DNA of 30,904 bases, from NCBI GenBank assembly GCA_017984035.1, contig JAGOAF010000011.1, positions 1,706-32,609 on the forward strand, written 5' to 3'. This stretch comes from Flavobacterium sp. (GTDB taxonomy: Bacteria; Bacteroidota; Bacteroidia; Flavobacteriales; Flavobacteriaceae). Shown here piece after piece: positions 1-7,987 of the stretch (positions within the stretch are counted from its first letter, which is position 1; each line of letters begins with the position of its first letter). The notes below the pieces were generated by a model that was given only the letters and a program-made list of their open reading frames with translations, had not been told where the DNA came from and searched no databases. A program made the translations under genes and the position numbers.

Positions 1-302
1 TAATTCGAAATATTAATTTGCCCACTTCTGTAAAAACTACTATCGAAAGTAAAATTAATGCTGAACAAGAAGCGCAAAAAATGACGTTTGTTTTGCAAAA
101 AGAAAAACAAGAAGCGGAGCGAAAAAGAGTAGAAGCACAGGGTATTGCCGATTACCAAAGAATTATTTCGACAGGTTTGTCTGACAAACAATTGCAATAC
201 GAACAAATTAAAGCACAAAAAGAATTAGCAGCTTCGCCCAATACCAAAATCATTTTCATGAACGGTAAAGGCAATGCGCCAGTGATTCTTTCAGATAAAT
301 AA
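1..302 (+). CDS. SPFH/prohibitin-family membrane protein, C-terminal part (5' end outside window)
   Basis: The frame is open from base 3 and ends at TAA 300-302; the true start lies upstream of the window. About 99 residues are visible. They begin with the phrase IRNINLPTSVK, followed by a long charged helix rich in Glu, Lys, Gln and Ala (INAEQEAQKM, then KEKQEAERKRVEAQG). This is the typical coiled-coil tail that follows the SPFH (band 7) domain of prohibitin-like proteins. In this family the N-terminus anchors the protein in the inner membrane and the coiled coil assembles large rings or scaffolds, often tied to membrane-protease control. That role is family knowledge and is not shown here. 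A TTG at 18 begins the longest start-to-stop frame but is not a real start, since family similarity continues upstream of it. The small acidic gene at 327 follows after 24 bases and may be cotranscribed. Confidence 0.82.
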   Translation, partial: IRNINLPTSVKTTIESKINAEQEAQKMTFVLQKEKQEAERKRVEAQGIADYQRIISTGLSDKQLQYEQIKAQKELAASPNTKIIFMNGKGNAPVILSDK

Positions 303-326
303 TTGATTAACGTTTAAACACATAGA

Positions 327-554
327 ATGGAATTACCAAAATTTTTATTAGGTGACAATACCGATTTTCCGGATGATATTTTTATTATCCACCTAGATTA
401 TCCGAGGTTCATCATTAATTTAAAAGATGATGAAGTGGAGTTTATGGAAGAGGCTGAGGATTTAGATGAAGCAGAATTGAATGCTGAAATGGAAGCTTTA
501 ATTGAAGCTGCCAATGAATTTTATGACCGAGAAATAGGTCGATACGAAGAGTAG
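327..554 (+). CDS. small acidic protein of unknown function
   Basis: A 75-residue frame with an ATG start, 24 bases after the SPFH gene and probably in the same transcript. I do not recognise the family. The protein is very acidic: 25 Asp/Glu against 5 Lys/Arg. It has a hydrophobic first half (FLLGDNTDFP, IFIIHLDYPRFIINL) that could form a small beta fold. The second half, from about residue 34, is an Asp/Glu/Ala-rich segment likely to be helical. There is no signal peptide, membrane segment or cysteine. It ends at TAG 552-554, one base before the stop of the convergent meaB. Coding seems likely because the codon use resembles its neighbours and the frame fills the gap neatly. Function is unknown. 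Confidence 0.7.
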   Translation: MELPKFLLGDNTDFPDDIFIIHLDYPRFIINLKDDEVEFMEEAEDLDEAELNAEMEALIEAANEFYDREIGRYEE

Positions 555-555
555 T

Positions 556-1641
556 TTATTTAAAATATTTTTCTAACAATATAGTAGCGGCAGCAAAAGG
601 TGAAGTTTCATCATTTTGCACCGCTTTTTTTGTAGATTCAAGTAGTTGATGTATTTCAGGATTATTGAAAAAATTGGATTTCAATTGTTCATTAATTGTT
701 TCCAACATCCAAAATTGGTTTTGTTCTTTGCGTTTCTCAATGAAATAAGAATTGGACTGCGTTACTTTTAGAAAATCGCTAATGGTGTTCCAAACTTCAG
801 GAATACCTTCAGAAGTTATAGCGCTACAAGTAGCTGTTGTAGGAATCCATCCTGATTTTTTTGCAGGGAATAAATGCAAAGCACGATTGAATTCTACTTT
901 AGCAAATTGTGCTTTTTTGATATTGTCTCCATCCGCTTTGTTGATTACAATCGCGTCAGCCATTTCCATAATTCCTCTTTTTATGCCTTGAAGTTCATCG
1001 CCAGCACCTGCAATTTTTAAGAGTAAAAAGAAATCGACCATACTGTGAACAGCGGTTTCACTTTGGCCAACCCCAACGGTTTCAATAATAATCGTATCAA
1101 AACCTGCCGCTTCACAAAGTGTAATGGTTTCTCGAGTTTTTCTTGCTACGCCTCCAAGTGTTTCTCCAGAGGCTGAGGGACGAATAAATGCATTCGGGTC
1201 TTTAACGAGTTCTTCCATTCGGGTTTTGTCACCCAAAATACTCCCATGACTTATTGTACTACTTGGATCTACTGCCAAAACAGCTACCTTTTTTCCAAGG
1301 CTAGTCAGGTGTTTTCCAAAAGCTTCGATAAAGGTACTTTTTCCTACTCCAGGAACACCAGTAATTCCTATTCGCACCGATTGTTTTGTGTGAGGCAAAC
1401 AACTGTTAATAATGACATTGGCTTTTGCCAAATGCATCGGATTGGTACTTTCAACTAATGTAATAGCACGACTTAATGCGGTAATGTTACCATTTAAAAT
1501 TCCTTGTACAAGTTCCTCGGCTGAAGGTTGCACTTTACGAGAGTGTTGGATATTTTCCACTGATTGACTACTGATGCTTTCGGGTTGCGAAATGCCAGCT
1601 TTTTCTTGTAATGCCGAAGAATATGCTTTTTTAGAAGTCAA
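556..1641 (-). CDS. meaB: MeaB/ArgK-family GTPase, methylmalonyl-CoA mutase chaperone
   Basis: The 361-residue product is a G3E-type P-loop GTPase. In known relatives it loads and protects adenosylcobalamin in methylmalonyl-CoA mutase. Visible motifs are a P-loop GVPGVGKST at residues 95-103, VDPSS at about 124-128, the MeaB signature ETVGVGQSE at 187-195 and the base-recognition motif NKAD at 234-237. It is slightly longer than the usual 330 or so residues because of a polar N-terminal extension of about 40 residues. The start is TTG 1641: no in-frame ATG occurs until residue 69, and the only upstream in-frame codons before a TAG offer no usual start. The stop is one base from that of the convergent gene at 327. 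nudK lies 50 bases upstream on the same strand. No mutase gene is present in the window, so the partner must be elsewhere. Family assignment is secure; the exact start is not. Confidence 0.92.
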   Translation of the reverse strand: MTSKKAYSSALQEKAGISQPESISSQSVENIQHSRKVQPSAEELVQGILNGNITALSRAITLVESTNPMHLAKANVIINSCLPHTKQSVRIGITGVPGVGKSTFIEAFGKHLTSLGKKVAVLAVDPSSTISHGSILGDKTRMEELVKDPNAFIRPSASGETLGGVARKTRETITLCEAAGFDTIIIETVGVGQSETAVHSMVDFFLLLKIAGAGDELQGIKRGIMEMADAIVINKADGDNIKKAQFAKVEFNRALHLFPAKKSGWIPTTATCSAITSEGIPEVWNTISDFLKVTQSNSYFIEKRKEQNQFWMLETINEQLKSNFFNNPEIHQLLESTKKAVQNDETSPFAAATILLEKYFK

Positions 1642-1691
1642 TGTTTTAAGAATTTGAAGAGTAAAAATACTAAAATATACTGGCGCCTACT

Positions 1692-2273
1692 TTACAAGGA
1701 GAGATTTATTTTAGCATATTGCAATAGCATAATGGTTTTGGCATCAATTATTTCACCAGAAGCAATCATTTGGTAGGCTTCGTTAAATGGGTATTCAAGC
1801 ACTTCAATATTCTCATGCTCTTCTGCAAGTCCGCCACCTTCTGAGACTTTCATATTAGGGTGGTATTCTCCAATGAAAAAGTGTAATATTTCAGTTACTG
1901 ATCCAGGCGACATATACGATTGGAATACTTTTTTTACGGATGTAAGTCGGTAACCAGTTTCTTCTTCCGTTTCTCTAATAATGCATTCTTCTGGATTTTC
2001 TGCATCCAATAAACCAGCACAGGCTTCGATTACCATTCCGGATGTATTGCCGTTTAAGTAGGTGGGTAGTCGAAACTGTCTTGTTAAGACTACTGTCTTT
2101 TTGGCTTTATTGTATAGTAAAATTACCGCTCCATTACCACGGTCATATACTTCTCTGACTTGTGTTTCGGAATCGTCTGAGTCCATTTTGTAGTCAAAAG
2201 TTACTTTATTTAAGGTGTACCAATTATCAGAAAGTAATTCGGTTTTTTGGATCGTTATTTTTGGATTTCGCAT
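1692..2273 (-). CDS. nudK: Nudix hydrolase, GDP-mannose pyrophosphatase type (NudK)
   Basis: The 193-residue product carries a Nudix box at residues 87-108 (GLLD, then RETEEETGY), whose acidic residues bind the catalytic Mg2+. The flanking sequence is characteristic of E. coli NudK rather than a generic Nudix protein: [10 protein letters not shown] at about 40-49, [14 protein letters not shown] at 63-76, EACAGLLD before the box and YMSPGSVTE after it. Length also matches (NudK is about 191). By family, the enzyme hydrolyses GDP-mannose to GMP and mannose-1-phosphate. One residue is missing in the first Nudix loop compared with the textbook spacing, as also in NudK. The start is ATG 2273. A strong terminator for purA lies just 17-49 bases upstream, so nudK either has a promoter squeezed into that space or depends on readthrough. 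Substrate assignment is from similarity only. Confidence 0.88.
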   Translation of the reverse strand: MRNPKITIQKTELLSDNWYTLNKVTFDYKMDSDDSETQVREVYDRGNGAVILLYNKAKKTVVLTRQFRLPTYLNGNTSGMVIEACAGLLDAENPEECIIRETEEETGYRLTSVKKVFQSYMSPGSVTEILHFFIGEYHPNMKVSEGGGLAEEHENIEVLEYPFNEAYQMIASGEIIDAKTIMLLQYAKINLSL

Positions 2274-2289
2274 ACGATTTAAAATGGAT

Positions 2290-2320
2290 AAAAAAAACGC
2301 CCTGATTATTCAGAGCGTTT
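2290..2320 (-). terminator. intrinsic terminator after purA
   Basis: Read on the minus strand, the stem AAACGCTCTGA / TCAGGGCGTTT has one mismatch and a four-base loop, and is followed by a run of T. The arms span 2295-2305 and 2310-2320. It lies 10 bases after the purA stop and before nudK. Confidence 0.85.
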
Positions 2321-2329
2321 ATGGGAAAT

Positions 2330-3601
2330 TTATTTTAAGATAGTTTGTTTTCTGTCTGGTCCAACAGAAACAATTTTAATTGGAACTTCTACTTCTTTTT
2401 CGATGAACTCAATATACTCTTTCAATTCTTTTGGTAATTCATCGTAAGTGGTCATGCCAGTCAAATCAGCTTCCCATCCTTTGAATTCTTTATAAATAGG
2501 AGTTACATTTTCTTCTTCAATATTATATGGAAAGTGACTGATTTTTTGTCCTTTGTAATTGTATTCAGTACATACCTTAAGGGTTTTAAATCCAGATAGT
2601 ACGTCACCTTTCATCATCATCAATTGGGTAACTCCATTTACTTGAATGGCGTACTTTAATGCCACTAAGTCTAACCATCCACAACGTCTTTGTCTTCCAG
2701 TTACGGAACCAAATTCATTTCCGATTTTTGCCATGGTGGCTCCATCTTCGTCAAAAAGTTCTGTTGGAAAAGGTCCACTTCCTACACGGGTTACATATGC
2801 CTTGAAAATCCCGTATACTTCTTTAATTTTGTTTGGAGCAATTCCTAAACCTGTACAAGCTCCTGCTGCAGTAGTATTAGAAGAAGTTACAAATGGATAG
2901 GTTCCAAAGTCAACATCTAACAACGAACCTTGAGCACCTTCACACAAGATTGATTTTCCTGCTTTTTGTGCTTGGTGTAAGTATTCTTCACTATCAATAA
3001 AGTCTAATTTTTTCAATTCTTCAATAGCTTCAAAGAATTCTTTTTCCATTTCGGCTAAATTGTATTGAATAGCCACATCATAGAATTTGATCATTTCTTC
3101 ATGTTTGTCAGCCAAAGCACGGTAACGATCTTTGAAATCGGCTAATTCTATATCTCCAACACGAATACCGTTTCTGCCGGTTTTGTCCATGTACGTTGGT
3201 CCAATACCTTTTAAAGTAGAACCAATTTTTGCTTTTCCTTTTGCTGTTTCAGAAGCCGCATCTAACAAACGGTGTGTTGGTAAGATCAAATGCGCTTTTC
3301 TAGAAATGATCAATTTGCTTTTGATGTCAATATTGAATTTTTCTAAACCTTCAATTTCTTTTTGAAAAACAACAGGGTCAATTACAACGCCATTTCCAAT
3401 GATGTTTACAGCGGTTTTATGAAAAATCCCTGAAGGAATTGTTCTAAGGACGTGTTTAATACCGTCAAATTCTAAAGTGTGTCCCGCATTTGGTCCACCT
3501 TGAAAACGAGCAATAATGTCGTATTTAGAAGTTAATACGTCAACGATTTTCCCTTTTCCTTCATCTCCCCATTGTAATCCTAATAGTAAATCTATGGTCA
3601 T
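2330..3601 (-). CDS. purA: adenylosuccinate synthetase
   Basis: PurA joins IMP and aspartate, using GTP, to make adenylosuccinate, the first committed step from IMP to AMP. The 423-residue length is normal for the family. Signature elements are visible: the N-terminal P-loop-like WGDEGKGK at 11-18, GGPNAGHT at about 35-42, KGIGPTYMDKTGR in the first third, CEGAQGSLLD near the middle and GSVTGRQRRCGWLD with the IMP/GTP-contacting arginines. The start is ATG 3601, giving the expected N-terminus MTIDLLLGLQWGDEGKGK. It sits 48 bases after fur on the same strand, and an intrinsic terminator follows. The short fur-purA gap holds an inverted repeat rather than a strong terminator, so some cotranscription with fur is possible. 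Identification is very secure. Confidence 0.98.
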   Translation of the reverse strand: MTIDLLLGLQWGDEGKGKIVDVLTSKYDIIARFQGGPNAGHTLEFDGIKHVLRTIPSGIFHKTAVNIIGNGVVIDPVVFQKEIEGLEKFNIDIKSKLIISRKAHLILPTHRLLDAASETAKGKAKIGSTLKGIGPTYMDKTGRNGIRVGDIELADFKDRYRALADKHEEMIKFYDVAIQYNLAEMEKEFFEAIEELKKLDFIDSEEYLHQAQKAGKSILCEGAQGSLLDVDFGTYPFVTSSNTTAAGACTGLGIAPNKIKEVYGIFKAYVTRVGSGPFPTELFDEDGATMAKIGNEFGSVTGRQRRCGWLDLVALKYAIQVNGVTQLMMMKGDVLSGFKTLKVCTEYNYKGQKISHFPYNIEEENVTPIYKEFKGWEADLTGMTTYDELPKELKEYIEFIEKEVEVPIKIVSVGPDRKQTILK

Positions 3602-3632
3602 TCTGTGTGTTATTTGTGTTGTTTATATTGGC

Positions 3633-3652
3633 TAGAATTAGTGTTAATTCTA
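3633..3652. repeat. perfect inverted repeat between fur and purA
   Basis: TAGAATTA and TAATTCTA (8-base arms, 4-base spacer GTGT) form a perfect palindrome. Its right edge overlaps the fur TAG stop at 3650-3652, and it lies upstream of purA. No T-run follows, so it is a poor intrinsic terminator. It could be a binding site or a weak 3' hairpin for fur mRNA; the role is not known. Confidence 0.45.
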
Positions 3653-4108
3653 ATTAGTTGTTTTCTTGTTTCCGTATAAATACAGCGAGTGGTTGGTAAT
3701 TTCGATATCAAATATTTCTTCGATCGTTTTTTTGATAGTTTGAATACGAGGATCGCAAAATTCAATAACCTCACCAGTATCGGTCATAATAATATGATCG
3801 TGTTGCTTATCAAAATACGATTTTTCGTAATGGGCTTGATTTTGTCCAAATTGATGTTTGCGCACCAAAGCACAATCCAAAAGCAATTCAATAGTATTGT
3901 ACAAAGTAGCTCTACTAACGCGATAGTTTTTGTTTTTCATTTTGATATACAAGTTCTCGATATCAAAATGTTCTTCACTTTCGTAAATTTCCTGAAGAAT
4001 AGCATAACGCTCTGGAGTTTTGCGATGCCCTTTTTTTTCAAGATATAAGGTAAAAACATTTTTTACAATCTCTTGATTTTTATTGTTGTCTGTGGAAATA
4101 AGTGTCAT
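3650..4108 (-). CDS. fur: Fur-family metal-dependent repressor
   Basis: The 152-residue product is a Fur/PerR-type regulator with a winged helix ([14 protein letters not shown] at about 66-79) followed by a metal-binding dimerisation domain. HDH at 103-105, His47 and the C-terminal TNHSLYLYG match Fur landmarks, the last being nearly identical to E. coli Fur. The structural-zinc Cys-x-x-C of many Fur proteins is replaced by Met108 and Thr111, and the only cysteines are Cys79 and Cys118. The longest frame starts at a TTG (4117), but that codon is part of a good -7 promoter element (TATCTTTG), so ATG 4108 is the better start and the mRNA is nearly leaderless. The general Fur family is certain. 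Fur is favoured over PerR or Zur by the C-terminal match, with moderate confidence. Confidence 0.9.
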   Translation of the reverse strand: MTLISTDNNKNQEIVKNVFTLYLEKKGHRKTPERYAILQEIYESEEHFDIENLYIKMKNKNYRVSRATLYNTIELLLDCALVRKHQFGQNQAHYEKSYFDKQHDHIIMTDTGEVIEFCDPRIQTIKKTIEEIFDIEITNHSLYLYGNKKTTN

Positions 4109-4114
4109 ATCCTG

Positions 4115-4145
4115 CAAAGATAATTTTTTTTGCTTAATCTCTAAA
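4115..4145 (-). promoter_or_regulatory. Bacteroidota-type promoter of fur
   Basis: The minus strand reads TTTA (4145-4142), 19 bases, then TATCTTTG (4122-4115). The second block is an exact match to the Bacteroidota -7 element TAnnTTTG, and the first is one base from the -33 TTTG. Transcription would begin near 4110, only a few bases before ATG 4108. Confidence 0.65.
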
Positions 4146-4182
4146 GTTCGGTTGATAAGTTTGTCTTTTGTTGAAAAATCGA

Positions 4183-6402
4183 TCAGGATGAGTATTCACG
4201 ACTCACTTTTTCAACTCCCTCAATTTTTCGGATGTTTGTGATCAATTTTTTCAAAATAGTATTGTTTTGCACTACTACAGTGACTTGGCCATGAAATATT
4301 CCAGCATCGGTACTCAATGAAATACTTTGAATATTGACATGCATGTTATTTGAAATCACTTTGGTCAATTGATTGGTTAATCCTAATGAATCCATACCGG
4401 TGATTTTGATAATAGCTTTGAATTCTTCTTGGGTTGAATCAATCCATTTGGCAGCCATAATTCGGTAGGCATAATTCGATTGCAAACCTATAGCATTGGG
4501 ACAATCGCTTTTGTGAATTTTAATTCCTTCATTGACGGTCACAAAACCAAATACTTCATCCCCAGGAATAGGGCTGCAGCAAGGTGAAAATTTATAATCT
4601 AATTTGTCGTGTTCTTTTCCAAACACCAGCATGTCATAATTGCTGTTAACAATAGGCTTGTTGATCTCTTCTTCTGGTGTAGCTGTATTTCGTTTTATTT
4701 TGTTCTTGAAAAAACTAATAAACGTATTGCTCTTTTGAGCAGCATAATCTTTCAATTGTTGGTTTTCGATTGCGCCAATTCCAACGCGGTAAAATAAATC
4801 TAAACTGGTTTTTAATTTGAAGAAATTGACTAACTCGTTAACGGTTTTTTCATTTAATGTAATTTTTAAATGTTTTAATTTTCTTGTGAGTAGTTCTTTT
4901 CCTTCTTCGCCAATTTTTTTGGTATCTTCATTTAGGACGTTCTTGATTTTGGTTTTGGCTCTAGCCGTAGTAACGTAGTCCAGCCAATGTGTTGTTGGTT
5001 TTTGGTTTGGAGAAGTAATCACTTCAATTTGGTCACCACTTTTTAATTCGTAATTCAGCGGTACTAATTTTCCATTGACACGGGTTCCTCTAGTTCGAAT
5101 TCCAATTTCAGAGTGGATTCCGAAGGCGAAGTCAAGAGATGTAGCGCCTTTGGGTAACGATTTGATATCTCCCTTAGGTGTAAAAACAAAGATTTCTTTG
5201 GAATACAAGTTCATTTTGAAATCTTCCACAAAATCTACTGCATTTGTTTCGGCGTTTTCTAACGCTTCTCGCAATAAATTCAACCAAACATCTAGGCCGC
5301 TTTCTTCGGTAGCTCCATTCTTGTATTTGTAATGAGCAGCATACCCTTTTTCAGCAATTTCGTCCATACGTTCGCTTCTAACCTGAATTTCTACCCATCG
5401 ACCTTTAGGTCCCATTACTGTAATATGCAAGGCTTCATAACCGGTTGATTTAGGAGACGAAATCCAATCGCGCAAACGACTTGGACTCGGGCGATAATGA
5501 TCGGTTACAATAGAATAGATTTTCCAAGCTAAAAACTTCTCGTCGTGCGGATTTGATTTATAAACAATACGCAAAGCAAATTTATCATAGACCTCGTCAA
5601 AACTTACCCCCTGTGTCTTCATTTTTCTTCGAATAGAATAAATGGATTTTGGACGGCCTTTGATAGCATATTCTACACCTTCGTCATCCATCGATTTTTT
5701 TAAAACGTCTGAAATGTCCTTGATGTAAGCGTCTTGTTCTTCTTTAGTCTCTTTAATTTTGCTTAAAATATCATTGTAAACAATAGGTTCTGTGTATTTT
5801 AAGCCTAAATCTTCCAATTTGGTTTTGATGTTATACAATCCCAAACGGTGGGCGAGCGGTGCGTAAATGTATAAAGTTTCAGAAGCGATTTTGGTTTGTT
5901 TGTCTTCTCGCATGGATTCCATAGTTTGCATGTTGTGCAAACGGTCGGCGAGTTTAATTAAAATCACTCGAACATCATCGTTGAGTGTTAGAATCATTTT
6001 TCGAAAATTCTCAGCTTGAATAGAAGCATTTAAATCTTTTTGAACCAAGGATATTTTTGTCAAACCTTCTACCATTTGTGCCACTTTCGGATTGAAAAGG
6101 CGTTCAATATCTTCAACAGTAATGGGAGTATCTTCCACGACATCATGTAATAAAGCGGCTGCAATAGAGGTTGCACCCAAACCAATTTCAGAAGCAACAA
6201 TTTTTGCTACAGCAATGGGATGAAAAATATAAGCTTCACCCGATTTTCTTCTTTGGTCTTTGTGTGCATCGACTGCTACGTCAAAAGCCTTACGAATCAA
6301 TTTCTTGTCACTATCAGTTAGGGTTTGGTAGCTAATTCGTAGTAACTCCTTGTATTCTTGGGCAATGGCCTTATTTTCTTTTTCGATATCTATTTCTGTC
6401 AT
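4183..6402 (-). CDS. bifunctional (p)ppGpp synthetase/hydrolase, Rel/SpoT type
   Basis: The 739-residue long RelA/SpoT homologue makes and degrades the alarmone (p)ppGpp. Domains in order are: an HD hydrolase (His61 in FHPIAVA, His86-Asp87 in LLHDVVEDT and DRLHNM near 153-158), which looks intact; a synthetase around 245-360 (GRPKSIYSI, then GYEALHITV and [16 protein letters not shown]); TGS at about 403-462; a helical region; a Cys-containing module at 605-635 ([14 protein letters not shown], Cys634); and ACT at about 663-735. The usual RFKD of bifunctional enzymes appears as RLRD at 309-312, which I believe is common in this phylum. Both catalytic halves are present and no other rel gene is in the window. 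A possible promoter on the minus strand combines TTG, about 20 bases and TATTTTTA upstream of ATG 6402. I leave the symbol empty because rel, relA and spoT are all used for this class. Confidence 0.96.
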   Translation of the reverse strand: MTEIDIEKENKAIAQEYKELLRISYQTLTDSDKKLIRKAFDVAVDAHKDQRRKSGEAYIFHPIAVAKIVASEIGLGATSIAAALLHDVVEDTPITVEDIERLFNPKVAQMVEGLTKISLVQKDLNASIQAENFRKMILTLNDDVRVILIKLADRLHNMQTMESMREDKQTKIASETLYIYAPLAHRLGLYNIKTKLEDLGLKYTEPIVYNDILSKIKETKEEQDAYIKDISDVLKKSMDDEGVEYAIKGRPKSIYSIRRKMKTQGVSFDEVYDKFALRIVYKSNPHDEKFLAWKIYSIVTDHYRPSPSRLRDWISSPKSTGYEALHITVMGPKGRWVEIQVRSERMDEIAEKGYAAHYKYKNGATEESGLDVWLNLLREALENAETNAVDFVEDFKMNLYSKEIFVFTPKGDIKSLPKGATSLDFAFGIHSEIGIRTRGTRVNGKLVPLNYELKSGDQIEVITSPNQKPTTHWLDYVTTARAKTKIKNVLNEDTKKIGEEGKELLTRKLKHLKITLNEKTVNELVNFFKLKTSLDLFYRVGIGAIENQQLKDYAAQKSNTFISFFKNKIKRNTATPEEEINKPIVNSNYDMLVFGKEHDKLDYKFSPCCSPIPGDEVFGFVTVNEGIKIHKSDCPNAIGLQSNYAYRIMAAKWIDSTQEEFKAIIKITGMDSLGLTNQLTKVISNNMHVNIQSISLSTDAGIFHGQVTVVVQNNTILKKLITNIRKIEGVEKVSREYSS

Positions 6403-6484
6403 GGTAGGCGGGGTTCAATTTCTAAAAATAGAAAAAACCACCCAATTACACAAGTGAAATAATAGAATATTTTGGATGGATAAT

Positions 6485-7270
6485 TTAAAAGCCTCTTTGT
6501 CTTTTAGCTTCAAAAATTAAAATAGCGGCTGCGACTGAAACGTTCATAGAATCAATCTCGCCCTGCATAGGAATGATGATGTTTTGAGTAGCAGCATCTC
6601 GCCATTCTTGGGTTAAACCAGTAGCTTCGGTCCCAACAACTAGCGCGGTAGGAGTAGTGTAATTTTCTAAATGATACGCATTTGAGTTTTGTAATGTAGC
6701 ACAATAAAAATTAATCTTTTTTTCTTTCAAAAAATCAATGATTTCAGCGGTGCTTCCAGTTGCGATTTGGTTGGTAAATAAACAACCCACGCTAGAACGA
6801 ACAATGTTGGGATTGTATAAATCGCTTTTTGGATTGGCAATTATTACGGCATCTAAATTCGCTGCGTCTGCAGTTCGCAACAAAGCACCAATATTGCCAG
6901 GTTTTTCAGGTGCTTCAGCAACTAAGATTAACGGATTTTGAGATAATTGCAAATCGGATAAAAGGGTTGATTTGGTTTTGGCTATTGCCAAAATTCCCTC
7001 GGTAGTATCGCGATACGCTAATTTTTGAAAAACTTCTTTGTTAATCTCAATCAGTTCAGCAGTTGGAGCTAATTGATTTGCTTCTGTCTCAGTACATATT
7101 TCAGGTAAAAAAAGAACAGTTTCAATGTGATATCCCCCTTTGATTGCAATACTAATTTCGCGTTGTCCCTCAATTATAAAAGTGCCAGATTGCTTGCGTG
7201 CTTTTGCTTTTTCTTGCAATAACACCAAAGATTTGATGAATGGGTTTTGTACCGAGCTAATTTGCTTCAT
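6485..7270 (-). CDS. SpoU/TrmH-family RNA 2'-O-methyltransferase
   Basis: The 261-residue SPOUT-class methyltransferase has an N-terminal RNA-binding domain (residues 1-90, including FIIEGQREI) and a C-terminal knotted catalytic domain. All three SpoU motifs are visible: motif 1 NIGALLRTADA at 126-136 with the catalytic-type Arg132, motif 2 VVGTEATGL at 211-219 and motif 3 IIPMQGEIDSMNVSVA at 232-247. These bind S-adenosylmethionine in the trefoil knot. The family methylates ribose 2'-OH in tRNA or 23S rRNA; the architecture resembles the 23S rRNA enzymes (RlmB/TsnR-like), but the target cannot be told from sequence. It starts 5 bases after the stop of the FtsE-like gene, so the two are almost certainly cotranscribed. 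The pairing has no obvious functional logic. Confidence 0.93.
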   Translation of the reverse strand: MKQISSVQNPFIKSLVLLQEKAKARKQSGTFIIEGQREISIAIKGGYHIETVLFLPEICTETEANQLAPTAELIEINKEVFQKLAYRDTTEGILAIAKTKSTLLSDLQLSQNPLILVAEAPEKPGNIGALLRTADAANLDAVIIANPKSDLYNPNIVRSSVGCLFTNQIATGSTAEIIDFLKEKKINFYCATLQNSNAYHLENYTTPTALVVGTEATGLTQEWRDAATQNIIIPMQGEIDSMNVSVAAAILIFEAKRQRGF

Positions 7271-7275
7271 TGGAA

Positions 7276-7959
7276 TTAGGCCGTTTTTTGAACTACTTCA
7301 AAAATTTTAGCATCTTCACATTTTAATGTTTTGTATGGGAATTTAACTAACAATGCATAGTCGTGAGTTGACATGACAACGGTTTTTCCATTTTCATTAA
7401 TTTTGCGGAGTACTTCCAATACTTCAGCACTAGTTTGTGGATCCAAATTTCCTGTTGGCTCATCAGCCAAAATTAATTCAGGATCATTTAACAAAGCTCT
7501 TGCAATGGCAACACGTTGTTGTTCTCCTCCAGACAACTGGTGGGGCATTTTAGTAGCAAAATCTTTCATTCCTACTTTGTCTAACACTTCGTCTATTTTT
7601 TGAAGCATATCGGCATTGTCAGTCCAGCCTGTTGCTTTTAATACAAATAGCATATTGTCTTTTACACTACGATCGGGTAATAATTTAAAATCTTGAAAAA
7701 CAATTCCAATTTTTCTTCTTAAGAAAGGAATATCATCTTCTTTTAAGGTAGCTAAATCAAAATCAACAATATGTCCTGCTCCATCTTTTAGCTCTAAATC
7801 AGCATATAAAGTCTTTAATAAACTACTTTTACCTGAACCCGTTTTTCCAATTATATAAATGAATTCGCCTTGTTTTACTTCAAGGTTTACATCAGATAAA
7901 ATGGTTTTTCCTTCTTGATAAATGGTAGCGTTTCTTAAAGATAAAATGGATTGTGACAT
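7276..7959 (-). CDS. FtsE-like ABC transporter ATPase
   Basis: The 227-residue ABC ATPase is of the FtsE/MacB/LolD type. Walker A is GKTGSGKS at 38-45, the Q-loop Gln89 lies in IVFQDFKLLPDRSV, the signature is LSGGEQQR at 142-149, Walker B is LILADEPTGNLD at 162-173 and the switch His is His199. The phrase FQDFKLLPDRSV is typical of FtsE, which with FtsX activates peptidoglycan hydrolases at the division site. No permease gene (FtsX or other) is adjacent; a SpoU-family methyltransferase follows after 5 bases. An ATG at 7968 is also possible and would add three residues (MQI); I chose ATG 7959, which gives the expected MSQSILSLRN. The FtsE role is likely but not certain, because FtsE and LolD ATPases are hard to separate without the partner. 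Confidence 0.85.
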   Translation of the reverse strand: MSQSILSLRNATIYQEGKTILSDVNLEVKQGEFIYIIGKTGSGKSSLLKTLYADLELKDGAGHIVDFDLATLKEDDIPFLRRKIGIVFQDFKLLPDRSVKDNMLFVLKATGWTDNADMLQKIDEVLDKVGMKDFATKMPHQLSGGEQQRVAIARALLNDPELILADEPTGNLDPQTSAEVLEVLRKINENGKTVVMSTHDYALLVKFPYKTLKCEDAKIFEVVQKTA

Positions 7960-7987
7960 AATTTGCATTGGTTTAAGTTGTAAAAGT

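Noticed and set aside
3689..4048. 119-codon plus-strand frame over fur
   Set aside because: It lies fully antisense to the fur coding region and the product is Phe/Ile-rich with no recognisable domain.
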